From IMG/VR virus record IMGVR_UViG_3300020420_001018, positions 1 through 64,000 of that record: 64,000 bases of DNA. One strand, 5' to 3'. The translations under genes and the position numbers were made by a program. Origin of the DNA: a virus. The notes beneath the pieces are model-generated. The model did not search any database. It had not been told where the DNA came from and saw nothing but the letters and a program-made list of their open reading frames with translations. Below, one piece after another: positions 26,350-33,042 of the stretch (within the stretch, counting starts at the first letter, position 1; each line of letters opens with the position of its first letter).

Positions 26350-26841
26350 ATGTCATTAGTAAACATTCTTCGCCAATGGTTTAGCACTGCTCCAGATACA
26401 ACAGAGCCAATGTCTACTGGTGATCAAATACTTTATGACAGCTTTAATCATTTACAAAATTTTGTTGAATATTACATAGCACAAATTTATACAGGGTCAT
26501 CGGATCAAACTTTTAAAAGTAGAGAAAAAGGTTTAGAAGGTATCGAGTGGCTTCATTCACAAAAAGATAAAGATCCGGTTTATCAATCTGCATTAAATGA
26601 AATTAAAATATTATATAACTGGTGGGTTGATTTAAGGGTACAAAGATCTGACGCATGGAAAGACATTGATACAACCTATGGTCAGTTCAAAGAAGAATGG
26701 CTACAAACAACAGAACAAGAAAACAGCGAATTTAAAGAATTTATGGACAAGTGTAGACATGCAGAAAAACTGCAAAAACTATACAATACAGAGGACACTA
26801 AAATGTTATTGAGGCTTATTCAGATAAGAAATTATCTATAA
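26350..26841 (+). CDS. Helical phage hypothetical
   Basis: 163 residues, soluble, rich in Trp, Gln, Glu and Lys and almost entirely helical. No enzyme motif. I recall similar Trp-rich proteins in T4-like marine phages with no assigned role. The promoter just upstream should give a leaderless mRNA. Function unknown. Confidence 0.65.
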   Translation: MSLVNILRQWFSTAPDTTEPMSTGDQILYDSFNHLQNFVEYYIAQIYTGSSDQTFKSREKGLEGIEWLHSQKDKDPVYQSALNEIKILYNWWVDLRVQRSDAWKDIDTTYGQFKEEWLQTTEQENSEFKEFMDKCRHAEKLQKLYNTEDTKMLLRLIQIRNYL

Positions 26842-26843
26842 GT

Positions 26844-26851
26844 GATAAATA
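26844..26851 (+). promoter_or_regulatory. T4-type late promoter motif GATAAATA
   Basis: NATAAATA motif 17 nt upstream of ATG 26869. This argues against the earlier GTG start at 26842, which would overlap it. Confidence 0.35.
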
Positions 26852-26868
26852 AAAAGACAGGATACATT

Positions 26869-27063
26869 ATGGCAGAAAATAAAAACAAAAAAACTTTCAA
26901 GTTATCAAATCAACAAGTAGTAGATGCATTTGCACAATATCTATATGATATTGGAGAATTAGGCAATGGTGAATCCACTGGTGAGTTAGTATACGAACTA
27001 TCTGAAAACAATGGTGCAACAGTAGTGTTAACTATTAAAGAAGATAACGAGGACAAGGAATAA
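26869..27063 (+). CDS. Small acidic hypothetical protein
   Basis: 64 residues from ATG 26869 (CAGGA upstream). Soluble: a helix (QQVVDAFAQYLYDIGEL) followed by two strands and an acidic end (EDNEDKE). It forms a run of small genes with 27067 and 27258. Function unknown. Confidence 0.6.
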   Translation: MAENKNKKTFKLSNQQVVDAFAQYLYDIGELGNGESTGELVYELSENNGATVVLTIKEDNEDKE

Positions 27064-27066
27064 TAA

Positions 27067-27252
27067 ATGTCTAGTAGTAGTGAATTAGAAAGATTAAAAC
27101 TGCAACACAACAAACTACATACCGCTATCGAAAAAATGTTAAATGACAATCAATCAGATGAAAACAAATTATCTGTAATGAAAAAACACCAACTTTGGTT
27201 AAAAGATAAAATATCAAATATCGAAACAACAAAAGAACTCCAAAACACATAA
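27067..27252 (+). CDS. YdcH/DUF465-like small coiled-coil protein
   Basis: 61 residues forming two short helices: LERLKLQHNKLHTAIEKM and VMKKHQLWLKDKIS. The spacing and the LKxxxLxLKDxI pattern resemble the YdcH (DUF465) family of small bacterial proteins of unknown role. It starts 3 nt after its neighbour and is probably co-translated. Confidence 0.6.
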   Translation: MSSSSELERLKLQHNKLHTAIEKMLNDNQSDENKLSVMKKHQLWLKDKISNIETTKELQNT

Positions 27253-27257
27253 TAAAA

Positions 27258-27959
27258 ATGTTTATTCCTGATTACTTAGGTAATGATGCCTGGCAACTTC
27301 CAATGATCAATAGAGATCATTTTAAAATCAAACCAATATTAGAATCTGATGAACAATTAGGCTATTTTCCTTGGATTGAATTAGACATCAAATACAGTTA
27401 CGAAACTTGGTTAAAAGAAATAAAGCTAGTTGGTGATTCATTTGTTGAATTTGAAAGTGAATATGGTAAAGGTTGGAAATATGTTTCTATGTATGAAGAT
27501 GATAAATGGAATGACAGATTATTAAATGGGTGTCCAGCAACAACAACTTGGTTTAAAAATATTTTCTCAGAAAAAATAAATGCAACAAAAATACATAATA
27601 TAAAAGTTATGTGTTTGGAACCAAAAGGATATAGTGAACTGCAACATGGTAATCATTTTGGCCAAATTAATTTTGTTCTTAATCAACCCATAGGATGTAA
27701 AACAGTGATGTTTTATCCTAATCCCATGGACAAGACAAAACTTAAAGATAGTGATTACATAGGTATTGTACCTTTTAGAGAAGGATCAGTTATCCAATTG
27801 AACAATGAAAATTATAATATGGCAAGGAACAATAGTGAAGAAAATAGATACCATATCATAGTAAATGCAGATACAGAAATTAACGACAAAGTAAAAATGT
27901 TATATGACGAAAGCATAAAACATACAACAACAAATATTAAGAAAGATGCACAATTATAA
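27258..27959 (+). CDS. Aspartyl/asparaginyl hydroxylase-like fold protein, active site degenerate
   Basis: 233 residues. The second half follows the double-stranded beta-helix pattern of Asp/Asn beta-hydroxylases: MCLEPKGYSELQHGN..., NFVLNQPIGCKTVMFY, EGSVIQLNNENYNMARNNSEENRYHIIV. The first metal His is there in QHGN but the partner Asp is not, and the later His of the usual H...N.S..R.H block is replaced by Met/Ala, while NNSEENRYH is kept. So it may bind a substrate without normal iron catalysis. Target unknown; no signal peptide. Confidence 0.55.
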   Translation: MFIPDYLGNDAWQLPMINRDHFKIKPILESDEQLGYFPWIELDIKYSYETWLKEIKLVGDSFVEFESEYGKGWKYVSMYEDDKWNDRLLNGCPATTTWFKNIFSEKINATKIHNIKVMCLEPKGYSELQHGNHFGQINFVLNQPIGCKTVMFYPNPMDKTKLKDSDYIGIVPFREGSVIQLNNENYNMARNNSEENRYHIIVNADTEINDKVKMLYDESIKHTTTNIKKDAQL

Positions 27960-28065
27960 AATTTGGCCAATGTCAAAAATAATGGTTGACGAATATGGTA
28001 CATTACTATATAATGAGTGGAGTAAAGAGATTATTAAATCAGTGTTAAAAGCTGATTACTTATAG
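27946..28065 (+). CDS. Possible 39-residue ORF
   Basis: ATG at 27946 inside the end of the previous gene, 39 codons, with Trp and several charged residues. No clear ribosome site, and a good promoter (27986-28014) lies inside it, so it may be only intergenic DNA. Kept as a low-confidence candidate because it fills most of the gap. Confidence 0.25.
   Translation: MHNYKIWPMSKIMVDEYGTLLYNEWSKEIIKSVLKADYL
27986..28014 (+). promoter_or_regulatory. Sigma70-type promoter upstream of the smr-csp-uL11 genes
   Basis: TTGACG (27986-27991), a 17-nt spacer, TATAAT (28009-28014). Expected start about 28021, giving a leader of about 75 nt before the Smr gene. Confidence 0.55.
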
Positions 28066-28070
28066 GAAAC

Positions 28071-28078
28071 TATAAATA
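28071..28078 (+). promoter_or_regulatory. T4-type late promoter TATAAATA
   Basis: Perfect late octamer 19 nt upstream of ATG 28098. With the sigma70-type site at 27986 it suggests early plus late expression. Confidence 0.5.
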
Positions 28079-28097
28079 ATAATAGTATATAATGATT

Positions 28098-28331
28098 ATG
28101 GCTAGTTTAGACTTACACGGTTATTATGTACAAGATGCTTGGAGGGAGTTTGTAAAATTTGTCCACGAGAACAAGCATCAAGGTCTTAAGTATGTTACTG
28201 TTATTACAGGACAAGGTAAGATCAAAGAAGAATTTGAGCTATGGGTAGAAGCAAACGATAGCTTAAAACACTGTGAGTTACTGCCTAGTAATGGTGCTTA
28301 CAGAGTATACTATAATAAGGAGTACAGATGA
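28098..28331 (+). CDS. Smr (small MutS-related) domain protein
   Basis: 77 residues from ATG 28098 (an ATG at 28092 is also in frame). LDLHGYYVQDAW at the N terminus and YVTVITGQGKIKEE in the middle are the two hallmark motifs of Smr domains (LDLHG and GxGxH-type, here GQGKI). Smr domains nick DNA or cleave RNA, for example on stalled ribosomes. It is a stand-alone minimal Smr domain. It overlaps the cold-shock gene by 4 nt, placing it in a translation-themed operon (csp, uL11). Confidence 0.75.
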   Translation: MASLDLHGYYVQDAWREFVKFVHENKHQGLKYVTVITGQGKIKEEFELWVEANDSLKHCELLPSNGAYRVYYNKEYR

Positions 28332-28579
28332 GTACAGGTAAATTAAAATGGTACAACGCTTCAAAAGGTTTCGGTTTCATAGTGCCTGATGAAGGTGGCA
28401 ATGACGTTTTTGTTCATGTTTCAGCATTTAAAGATGCAGGAATCACAAAAGTAGATCAAGGCCAAGCAATGGAATATGTTGTTGCTGAGCACAACGGAAA
28501 ACCTGTTGCAACTCAGTTAAAATTGACTGAAGCAACTGCTGAAGAAAAACCTGCTGAATCAAATACTGAATCAGCATAA
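28328..28579 (+). CDS. Cold-shock domain protein (CspA-like)
   Basis: 83 residues: GKLKWYNASKGFGFIVPDEGGNDVFVHVSAF is the canonical CSD start with RNP1 (KGFGFI) and RNP2 (VFVHVS). A short Glu-rich tail of about 15 residues follows. Acts as an RNA/ssDNA chaperone that melts structures and may favour phage mRNA translation. It lies between the smr and uL11 genes, with a 4-nt overlap upstream. Confidence 0.93.
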   Translation: MSTGKLKWYNASKGFGFIVPDEGGNDVFVHVSAFKDAGITKVDQGQAMEYVVAEHNGKPVATQLKLTEATAEEKPAESNTESA

Positions 28580-28599
28580 TATATAACCTTAGGAGGTTC

Positions 28600-29022
28600 A
28601 TGGCAAAAGAAGTAACTGGTACTCTGAAATTAATTATAGAGGCAGGTCAGGCTAAACCTGCTCCACCGGTTGGACCAGCTCTTGGTCAACGTGGTATACA
28701 AATTATGGACTTTTGTAAAAAGTTCAACGATAAAACAAAAGGTATGGAAGGTCCCATACCTTGTCTTATAACAGTTTACAAAGATAAAAGTTTTACGTTC
28801 ATACTTAAAAAACCACCTGTTACATATTACATATTAAAAGCAGTTGGTTTAAAGAAAGGTGGAAGAACACCTGGACGTAACGTGATCAAGTATATTACTA
28901 AAGAGCAAATTAGAAAAATTGCTGAAGAAAAAATGGAAGATATGAATGCTTTTACAGTGGAACAAGCAATGGAGCAAGTGGAAGGGTCATGTCGCTCTAT
29001 GAGTATATCAGTAAAAAAGTAG
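28600..29022 (+). CDS. rplK: Ribosomal protein uL11
   Basis: 140 residues, complete: KLIIEAGQAKPAPPVGPALGQRG at the N terminus, FILKKPPVTYYILKA in the linker region and GSCRSMSISV at the end match bacterial L11, which sits at the GTPase-associated centre with L10/L12. A strong AGGAGG site precedes the ATG. Phage-borne ribosomal proteins are known, bS21 most often; a full uL11 is unusual. It might replace host L11 or act as a decoy. The gene is last in the smr-csp-rplK unit. Confidence 0.95.
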   Translation: MAKEVTGTLKLIIEAGQAKPAPPVGPALGQRGIQIMDFCKKFNDKTKGMEGPIPCLITVYKDKSFTFILKKPPVTYYILKAVGLKKGGRTPGRNVIKYITKEQIRKIAEEKMEDMNAFTVEQAMEQVEGSCRSMSISVKK

Positions 29023-29061
29023 TTATATAAAAATAGCATATCTGGTTTGCATTAAAAATAC

Positions 29062-29091
29062 TTGAAAATTCAATTTTTCACACTATATAAT
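29062..29091 (+). promoter_or_regulatory. Sigma70-type promoter of the tiny-gene nest
   Basis: TTGAAA (29062-29067), an 18-nt spacer, TATAAT (29086-29091), about 55 nt upstream of the ORF at 29147. Confidence 0.5.
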
Positions 29092-29092
29092 A

Positions 29093-29100
29093 TATAAATA
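29093..29100 (+). promoter_or_regulatory. T4-type late promoter TATAAATA
   Basis: Perfect octamer directly after the -10 box at 29086, so the same spot could serve early and late transcription. Confidence 0.45.
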
Positions 29101-29146
29101 TGATTGGTAGTTAGCTACCCATTCACAGATTTTTAGGAGAAATTAA

Positions 29147-29323
29147 ATGAGACAAATAATAAATTTGCTCAAGTCTTTGACAGAAAGCCTTGGCAAACAA
29201 ACTATAGATCAGTTCCAAATAAACACCAACGATCCTTTGTGGTGTTTAGCAAAAACTGAATACAGTCATGATCCTGTGTATGCTTATAGATGTTTAAAGA
29301 GAGGAGTAAATCCGCATGTTTAG
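29147..29323 (+). CDS. Small hypothetical protein
   Basis: 58 residues with an AGGAGA site at 29134-29139. A helical N terminus (IINLLKSLTESLGKQTIDQF) is followed by a Cys/Tyr-containing C-terminal half (WCLAKTEYSHDPVYAYRCLKRG). It overlaps the next tiny gene by 8 nt. Not recognised. Confidence 0.55.
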   Translation: MRQIINLLKSLTESLGKQTIDQFQINTNDPLWCLAKTEYSHDPVYAYRCLKRGVNPHV

Positions 29324-29486
29324 TAAAATTTTAAATTTTATGTTTGCTCCCAGAAAGTCTTTTGAAGAAAAATATTTAGAGCAATCAGCAGATCATTACG
29401 ATCTTGAAAGACGCCAAAGAGAGTTAGATAAAAGACAATTCAATGGCGGTAACTTTCGTACATTGTATAACAGATTTTTTATCTAA
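29316..29486 (+). CDS. DUF3563/DUF1127-like small protein
   Basis: 56 residues. The core YLEQSADHYDLERRQRELD matches the signature of small proteobacterial proteins of the DUF3563/DUF1127 type (a YL.....D..DLERR.R.LD pattern). In bacteria some DUF1127 proteins influence RNA turnover or stress response; for this phage copy nothing is known. It overlaps the previous gene and is followed by a terminator at 29493. It looks host-derived. Confidence 0.6.
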   Translation: MFSKILNFMFAPRKSFEEKYLEQSADHYDLERRQRELDKRQFNGGNFRTLYNRFFI

Positions 29487-29492
29487 AAAAGA

Positions 29493-29515
29493 AGCCTATA
29501 AAAGGCTATTTTTTG
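29493..29515 (+). terminator. Rho-independent terminator
   Basis: AGCCT / AGGCT stem with a 5-nt ATAAA loop, preceded by an A-run and followed by a run of T. Ends the tiny-gene unit. Confidence 0.7.
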
Positions 29516-29612
29516 ACCAAAAAATATAAGTACATTTGGTAGTAAGCCCAACGCCTCAGATTACATCAAAAGACGGTAAGCCGATCCCTTAATAATAACT
29601 TGGAGACAGTCT

Positions 29613-29816
29613 ATGGAAAAAATATTTAGATCCATGGGCGACGGGATCTTAATGCTCAATGCTGTGTTTAGTAAACAGCAAAGGTCACTCAAAGAGCCAG
29701 CCGACCAGTCGGATCAGGTGAAAAACTTTAAAAGATGGTTATCCTACGAGCCATCAAAACACTACTTTAAGGGTAAACAATCCCAAATAACAAAGGATTG
29801 TGACCCACATAAGTAA
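29613..29816 (+). CDS. Small hypothetical protein
   Basis: 67 residues, TTGGAG site 8 nt before the ATG. Basic, soluble, helical N terminus (IFRSMGDGILMLNAVFS) and a Lys/Ser/Gln-rich tail. Similar in size and composition to the preceding tiny genes. Its 97-nt upstream region (29516-29612) has no obvious promoter and may be structured. Not recognised. Confidence 0.5.
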   Translation: MEKIFRSMGDGILMLNAVFSKQQRSLKEPADQSDQVKNFKRWLSYEPSKHYFKGKQSQITKDCDPHK

Positions 29817-29821
29817 TCTTC

Positions 29822-29850
29822 TTGACAAGATGCGTTGTTTAGTATATTAT
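29822..29850 (+). promoter_or_regulatory. Sigma70 promoter of queD within a palindrome
   Basis: Perfect TTGACA (29822-29827), a 17-nt spacer, TATTAT (29845-29850). The -10 box is enclosed by a 9-bp inverted repeat at 29830-29838 and 29862-29870. Confidence 0.65.
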
Positions 29851-29870
29851 ATAGATATGCTACAACGCAT
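29830..29870. repeat. 9-bp inverted repeat around the queD promoter (operator candidate)
   Basis: ATGCGTTGT at 29830-29838 and its exact reverse complement ACAACGCAT at 29862-29870, 23 nt apart, enclosing the -10 box. It could be a repressor operator or, on the RNA, contribute to leader structure. Confidence 0.5.
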
Positions 29871-29877
29871 TTTGCAT

Positions 29878-29920
29878 TTGAGGACTCAACGTCAACCCTC
29901 ATTAAAAACTCTGCCGTTAG
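29878..29920 (+). promoter_or_regulatory. Candidate preQ1-I-like riboswitch in the queD leader
   Basis: Hairpin TGAGG (29879-29883) / CCTCA (29897-29901) with a 13-nt C/A-rich loop, followed by TTAAAAACT, resembles the compact preQ1-I layout (GAGG ... CCCUC ... AAAAACU). A pseudoknot AACG (29888-29891) with CGTT (29915-29918) is possible but farther downstream than usual. The gene below is queD, a queuosine-pathway enzyme, which fits. Confidence 0.4.
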
Positions 29921-29935
29921 AAACAGGAGATAAAA

Positions 29936-30385
29936 ATGAGCAAATATTATAGTACAAAAACATATGGACACAATATTGGGTTGGCCTGTGTATTCAGACA
30001 GCCTAACGCAGATCATTCACATTGTCATTTATTACATGGTTATAGTTTACAGTTTAAATTTACTTTTGGCTGTGATAAACTAGATAATAAAAATTGGGCA
30101 GTTGATTTTGGTGGGCTAAAGCCTTTGAAAAAATGGTTAGAAGATCACTTTGATCATAAGACAGCATTGGATATAAATGATCCACATCTTGAAAAATTTA
30201 GAGAGTTAGAAGAACTAGATCTAGTAGACATTGTAACTTTTGATGGTGTAGGCGCAGAGAAATTTGCCGAACATGCCTTTAACTTTGCAGATAAACTTAT
30301 TAGAGAAAAAACAGATAATCGTTGTTACGTTGTATCAGTAGAGTGTGCAGAACATGGTGCCAATTCAGCAATATATGAAGCATAA
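29936..30385 (+). CDS. queD: 6-carboxytetrahydropterin synthase-like protein (QueD/PTPS family)
   Basis: 149 residues. QueD makes 6-carboxytetrahydropterin on the route to 7-deazaguanines (queuosine; in phages also DNA modification). Seen: C30 followed by HLLHGYSLQF, DFGGLK, FDHKTALDINDP, and a C-terminal VECAEHGANSAIYEA matching the family's catalytic Glu region. The usual HGH zinc motif reads HGY, so one zinc ligand is altered. Promoter, palindrome and riboswitch-like leader lie upstream. No QueC, QueE or FolE partner is in the window. Confidence 0.8.
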   Translation: MSKYYSTKTYGHNIGLACVFRQPNADHSHCHLLHGYSLQFKFTFGCDKLDNKNWAVDFGGLKPLKKWLEDHFDHKTALDINDPHLEKFRELEELDLVDIVTFDGVGAEKFAEHAFNFADKLIREKTDNRCYVVSVECAEHGANSAIYEA

Positions 30386-31044
30386 TGAAAACACACAAAG
30401 TTATCTTAGGTACACCAAGAAGTGGGTCTAGCTTTATAACCAGGTGGTATTCAAATGAATATCCAGATTACACAGCATTATCGGAAGACAAAGGATTTGA
30501 GCATTTTGAACCAGATCATCCAGGCTGGCCTGCATTAGGTGACCAAGAAGGAATCGATAAGGAAACAAAATTAAGAATTCAAAAACTTGAAGATAAAACT
30601 ATTTGGAAAATGCACCCTGGCCCGGATATGAGTAATCATATCTTTGAGTACATATCTAAAATGCCAATAATTCTTGTAAAAAGAAAAGACTTATTAGGAC
30701 AATTTATAAGTTATGGTGTTGGATGGACTACAAACAAGTGGGTTAATTTTGATTCAGAATCAAAATCAAAGAATGGATTAAAAGAAAGTTTTCACTATGA
30801 AAAAAAATGGTTCGATGATATGGTTTTTAGATTAAAAGATTTAGAAGAAAAACAAAGTAAATTAAATATTGAAAAACTAATATGGTTCGAAGATATTCCA
30901 AATTATAAAGTTAATGGAAAGTTGTCTGTGAGACAAAACGATTTTCCAAATGAACAAAAGTTAAAATGGTTAATTAACTCAAATGAATTTATGAATTGGT
31001 TTTTAAAATTTAATGATTCATTTAAAATAAAGGAGACAATATGA
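30385..31044 (+). CDS. Sulfotransferase-like protein
   Basis: 219 residues. The N-terminal VILGTPRSGSSFITRWYS is the PAPS 5'-phosphosulfate-binding loop (PRSGSS), and VKRKDLLGQFISYGVG near residue 93 matches the 3'-phosphate-binding motif (R/K...S). These enzymes move sulfate from PAPS to sugars or other acceptors; the acceptor is not predictable. It starts on the last base of the queD stop codon and overlaps the cupin gene, so the three form one operon. Confidence 0.75.
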   Translation: MKTHKVILGTPRSGSSFITRWYSNEYPDYTALSEDKGFEHFEPDHPGWPALGDQEGIDKETKLRIQKLEDKTIWKMHPGPDMSNHIFEYISKMPIILVKRKDLLGQFISYGVGWTTNKWVNFDSESKSKNGLKESFHYEKKWFDDMVFRLKDLEEKQSKLNIEKLIWFEDIPNYKVNGKLSVRQNDFPNEQKLKWLINSNEFMNWFLKFNDSFKIKETI

Positions 31045-31382
31045 AAAATAATGTTTTTACAGATTATAATATTGTTGGTGAAACCACAGATACAAATGAT
31101 GATTATTCAGTAGTCGAAACTAATGAATTAGAAACGTTATCAGTTGGCGGCATAAAAATTCAACCTGGTAAAAAATCATTCAGTCATTCACATCCAAATA
31201 ATGATGAAATATATTATATTCATTCAGGAAAAGGAACAATGACAATTGGAGAAAATACTTTTGAAATTTCTTCAGGAAGTGTTATTCTATATGATGGAAA
31301 AGAAGATCATTATATAACCAATACAGGTGAAACTGAAATGTATCTCACTATGGTATTCAATAACAAAGCAAAAAATGCCTAA
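31041..31382 (+). CDS. Cupin-fold protein
   Basis: 113 residues forming a single cupin_2 domain: KSFSHSHPNNDEIYYIHSGKGTMTIG holds the metal motif (H..H....E......G) and GSVILYDGKEDHYITNTG the second motif with His. Probably binds a metal and a small molecule; could be an isomerase, dioxygenase or sensor. ATGA overlap with the sulfotransferase. Confidence 0.8.
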   Translation: MKNNVFTDYNIVGETTDTNDDYSVVETNELETLSVGGIKIQPGKKSFSHSHPNNDEIYYIHSGKGTMTIGENTFEISSGSVILYDGKEDHYITNTGETEMYLTMVFNNKAKNA

Positions 31383-31389
31383 ATTTTTA

Positions 31390-31397
31390 CATAAATA
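31390..31397 (+). promoter_or_regulatory. T4-type late promoter motif CATAAATA
   Basis: NATAAATA motif 8 nt upstream of ATG 31406. Confidence 0.35.
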
Positions 31398-31405
31398 ATA
31401 TTATT

Positions 31406-32779
31406 ATGTTTATGGCGTTATTAACATTATTGACTGCCTTAAGTATTTCGGCAGTTGCGATATACTATTCCATATTAGGTTTAGCGGCTATTTTTGCAGG
31501 TGCGGCAATACCAATCATGGTTATGGGGTCAGTACTAGAAGTTGGAAAACTTGTTACAGCTTCATGGCTATATCAAAACTGGAAAGTAGCACCGAGATTC
31601 ATAAAGGCGTATCTATCAATTGCAGTAGTAGTATTGATGTTTATTACGTCAATGGGTATCTTTGGTTTCTTATCCAAGGCACACGTTGAGCAAACCTCAT
31701 TAGGTACAATCGGTCAAGAAAAACTATCAACCATTAATGAAAAATTATTGCGTTCTGAAAATAGAATAGAACGTTGGTCAACTGACATTGATAGACTTAT
31801 GAAGGGCGAAGATGTTAGGGTCGATATTTTAATTGATAAAGAATTAGTAGAATTAGACAAACTGTATGCACGTATTGATAATGAAAAACAAGCATTAAGA
31901 GATCAAGCAGACAAGGATATTGAACTACAAAACAACAGATTAAAACAAGCACAAGAACGTAAAGAGGCCGACATAGCCGCGGCACAAGAACGTTTTAAAG
32001 GTGCATTTAGTAAAAAAGGTTTAGATGAAGCAATAGCAAAAGCAACAGCAAACGAACTTGCTGTGGCGTCAGCGGCACAAAGAATTATAGTTGAAATACA
32101 AAACAAATTAAAAGAAGATCTTGCTAGTGTCGATGCCAAGTATGCCGAACAAATTGCAAGTATTGAAGAAATAATTCAAGATTACAAGAATCAAGCAAAT
32201 ACAAAAACAGGTGATATTGAAGGTAAAATAATTGCACTAGAAGATCAAATTGAAGCAGAACAAGATAAAATTGATCAAGTAAACGAAGATAAGATTGTGT
32301 TAATGAGTAAACAAGCACAATTAGAAGTTGAAGTTGGTCCATTAAAATATATTGCAGAATTTGTATATGGTCAAGAAGCCGATCAAAACTTGTTAGAAGC
32401 GGCAGTACGTTGGGTAATTATTATTATTATAATTGTGTTTGACCCACTTGCAGTATTACTTTTAATTGCGGCCAATATGTCATTTATTAGACGTTTCGGA
32501 AGAGGATTTGAAAAACAATATGATCCAGCTCTAGTAAAGAAGTATGCACAAGGTGACATACAACAATCAAACGATAAAGAAATGGATGACCTAAAAAAAA
32601 GACATGAAGTTGAGTTAGATGAATTTCGTGAAAAACTTTCACAAGCAGAACAAGAACTACAAGAGCAATTAGAATATCAGGAACAACAAGCAAAAGAAAA
32701 ACCAGATAAAATGGTAATCAATATCGATGAATCGATAAACGTTAAATCCGATGATGACGTTAAGAAAAAAAAAGACTGA
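31406..32779 (+). CDS. Coiled-coil membrane protein
   Basis: 457 residues. Two to three N-terminal transmembrane segments (about 3-45 and 70-92), a very long charged coiled coil (about 100-320), another membrane segment rich in Ile (VRWVIIIIIIVFDPLAVLLLIAAN, about 330-355), then a second coiled coil and a Lys/Asp tail. Such spanning proteins with large coiled coils occur in T4-like marine phages without known role. The gene ends in an A9 run (32765-32773) just before the stop, which permits a -1 shift into the next frame. Confidence 0.75.
   Translation: MFMALLTLLTALSISAVAIYYSILGLAAIFAGAAIPIMVMGSVLEVGKLVTASWLYQNWKVAPRFIKAYLSIAVVVLMFITSMGIFGFLSKAHVEQTSLGTIGQEKLSTINEKLLRSENRIERWSTDIDRLMKGEDVRVDILIDKELVELDKLYARIDNEKQALRDQADKDIELQNNRLKQAQERKEADIAAAQERFKGAFSKKGLDEAIAKATANELAVASAAQRIIVEIQNKLKEDLASVDAKYAEQIASIEEIIQDYKNQANTKTGDIEGKIIALEDQIEAEQDKIDQVNEDKIVLMSKQAQLEVEVGPLKYIAEFVYGQEADQNLLEAAVRWVIIIIIIVFDPLAVLLLIAANMSFIRRFGRGFEKQYDPALVKKYAQGDIQQSNDKEMDDLKKRHEVELDEFREKLSQAEQELQEQLEYQEQQAKEKPDKMVINIDESINVKSDDDVKKKKD
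32765..32773 (+). other. A9 slippery run, candidate -1 frameshift site
   Basis: Nine A residues at the last codons of the membrane-protein gene. A -1 shift here would bypass the TGA at 32777-32779 and read an open frame of 89 more codons to 33042. Confidence 0.4.
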
Positions 32780-32853
32780 CCGCTAACGATCACGTTCAAC
32801 TAAAGGTTGAAGAAATAGAAATTACTCCAGTAAAAAAAGATAATAGGCCAGAA

Positions 32854-33042
32854 GTGCAAATGAAGTTCCGAGAAGATCTAAATGTGAACATCAAAGAATT
32901 TAAAAAAGAGATTGACATTGAGCAAAATCGTGTTATTATAAATAAAACAATGAAAGCCGATAGTTTAAAAAGATCAAAAGATAAACCAACATCAGTTGGT
33001 TGGTTAAAACCATATGTCGGTAAAATAGATAAGAAGGATTAG
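32854..33042 (+). CDS. Short ORF, or C-terminal extension of the upstream membrane protein
   Basis: 62 residues from GTG 32854 (ATG at 32860), basic and helical (FREDLNVNIKEFKKEIDIE). Weak ribosome site. The frame is open upstream without an ATG to the A9 run at 32765, so this may be the tail of the coiled-coil membrane protein reached by -1 frameshifting, or by a homopolymer error in the assembly. It ends 1 nt before the ClpX start. Confidence 0.5.
   Translation: MQMKFREDLNVNIKEFKKEIDIEQNRVIINKTMKADSLKRSKDKPTSVGWLKPYVGKIDKKD

Noticed and set aside
26842-26868. GTG start for the small acidic gene at 26869
   Set aside because: The extra nine codons overlap a promoter-like motif and have no ribosome site; ATG 26869 has CAGGA upstream.
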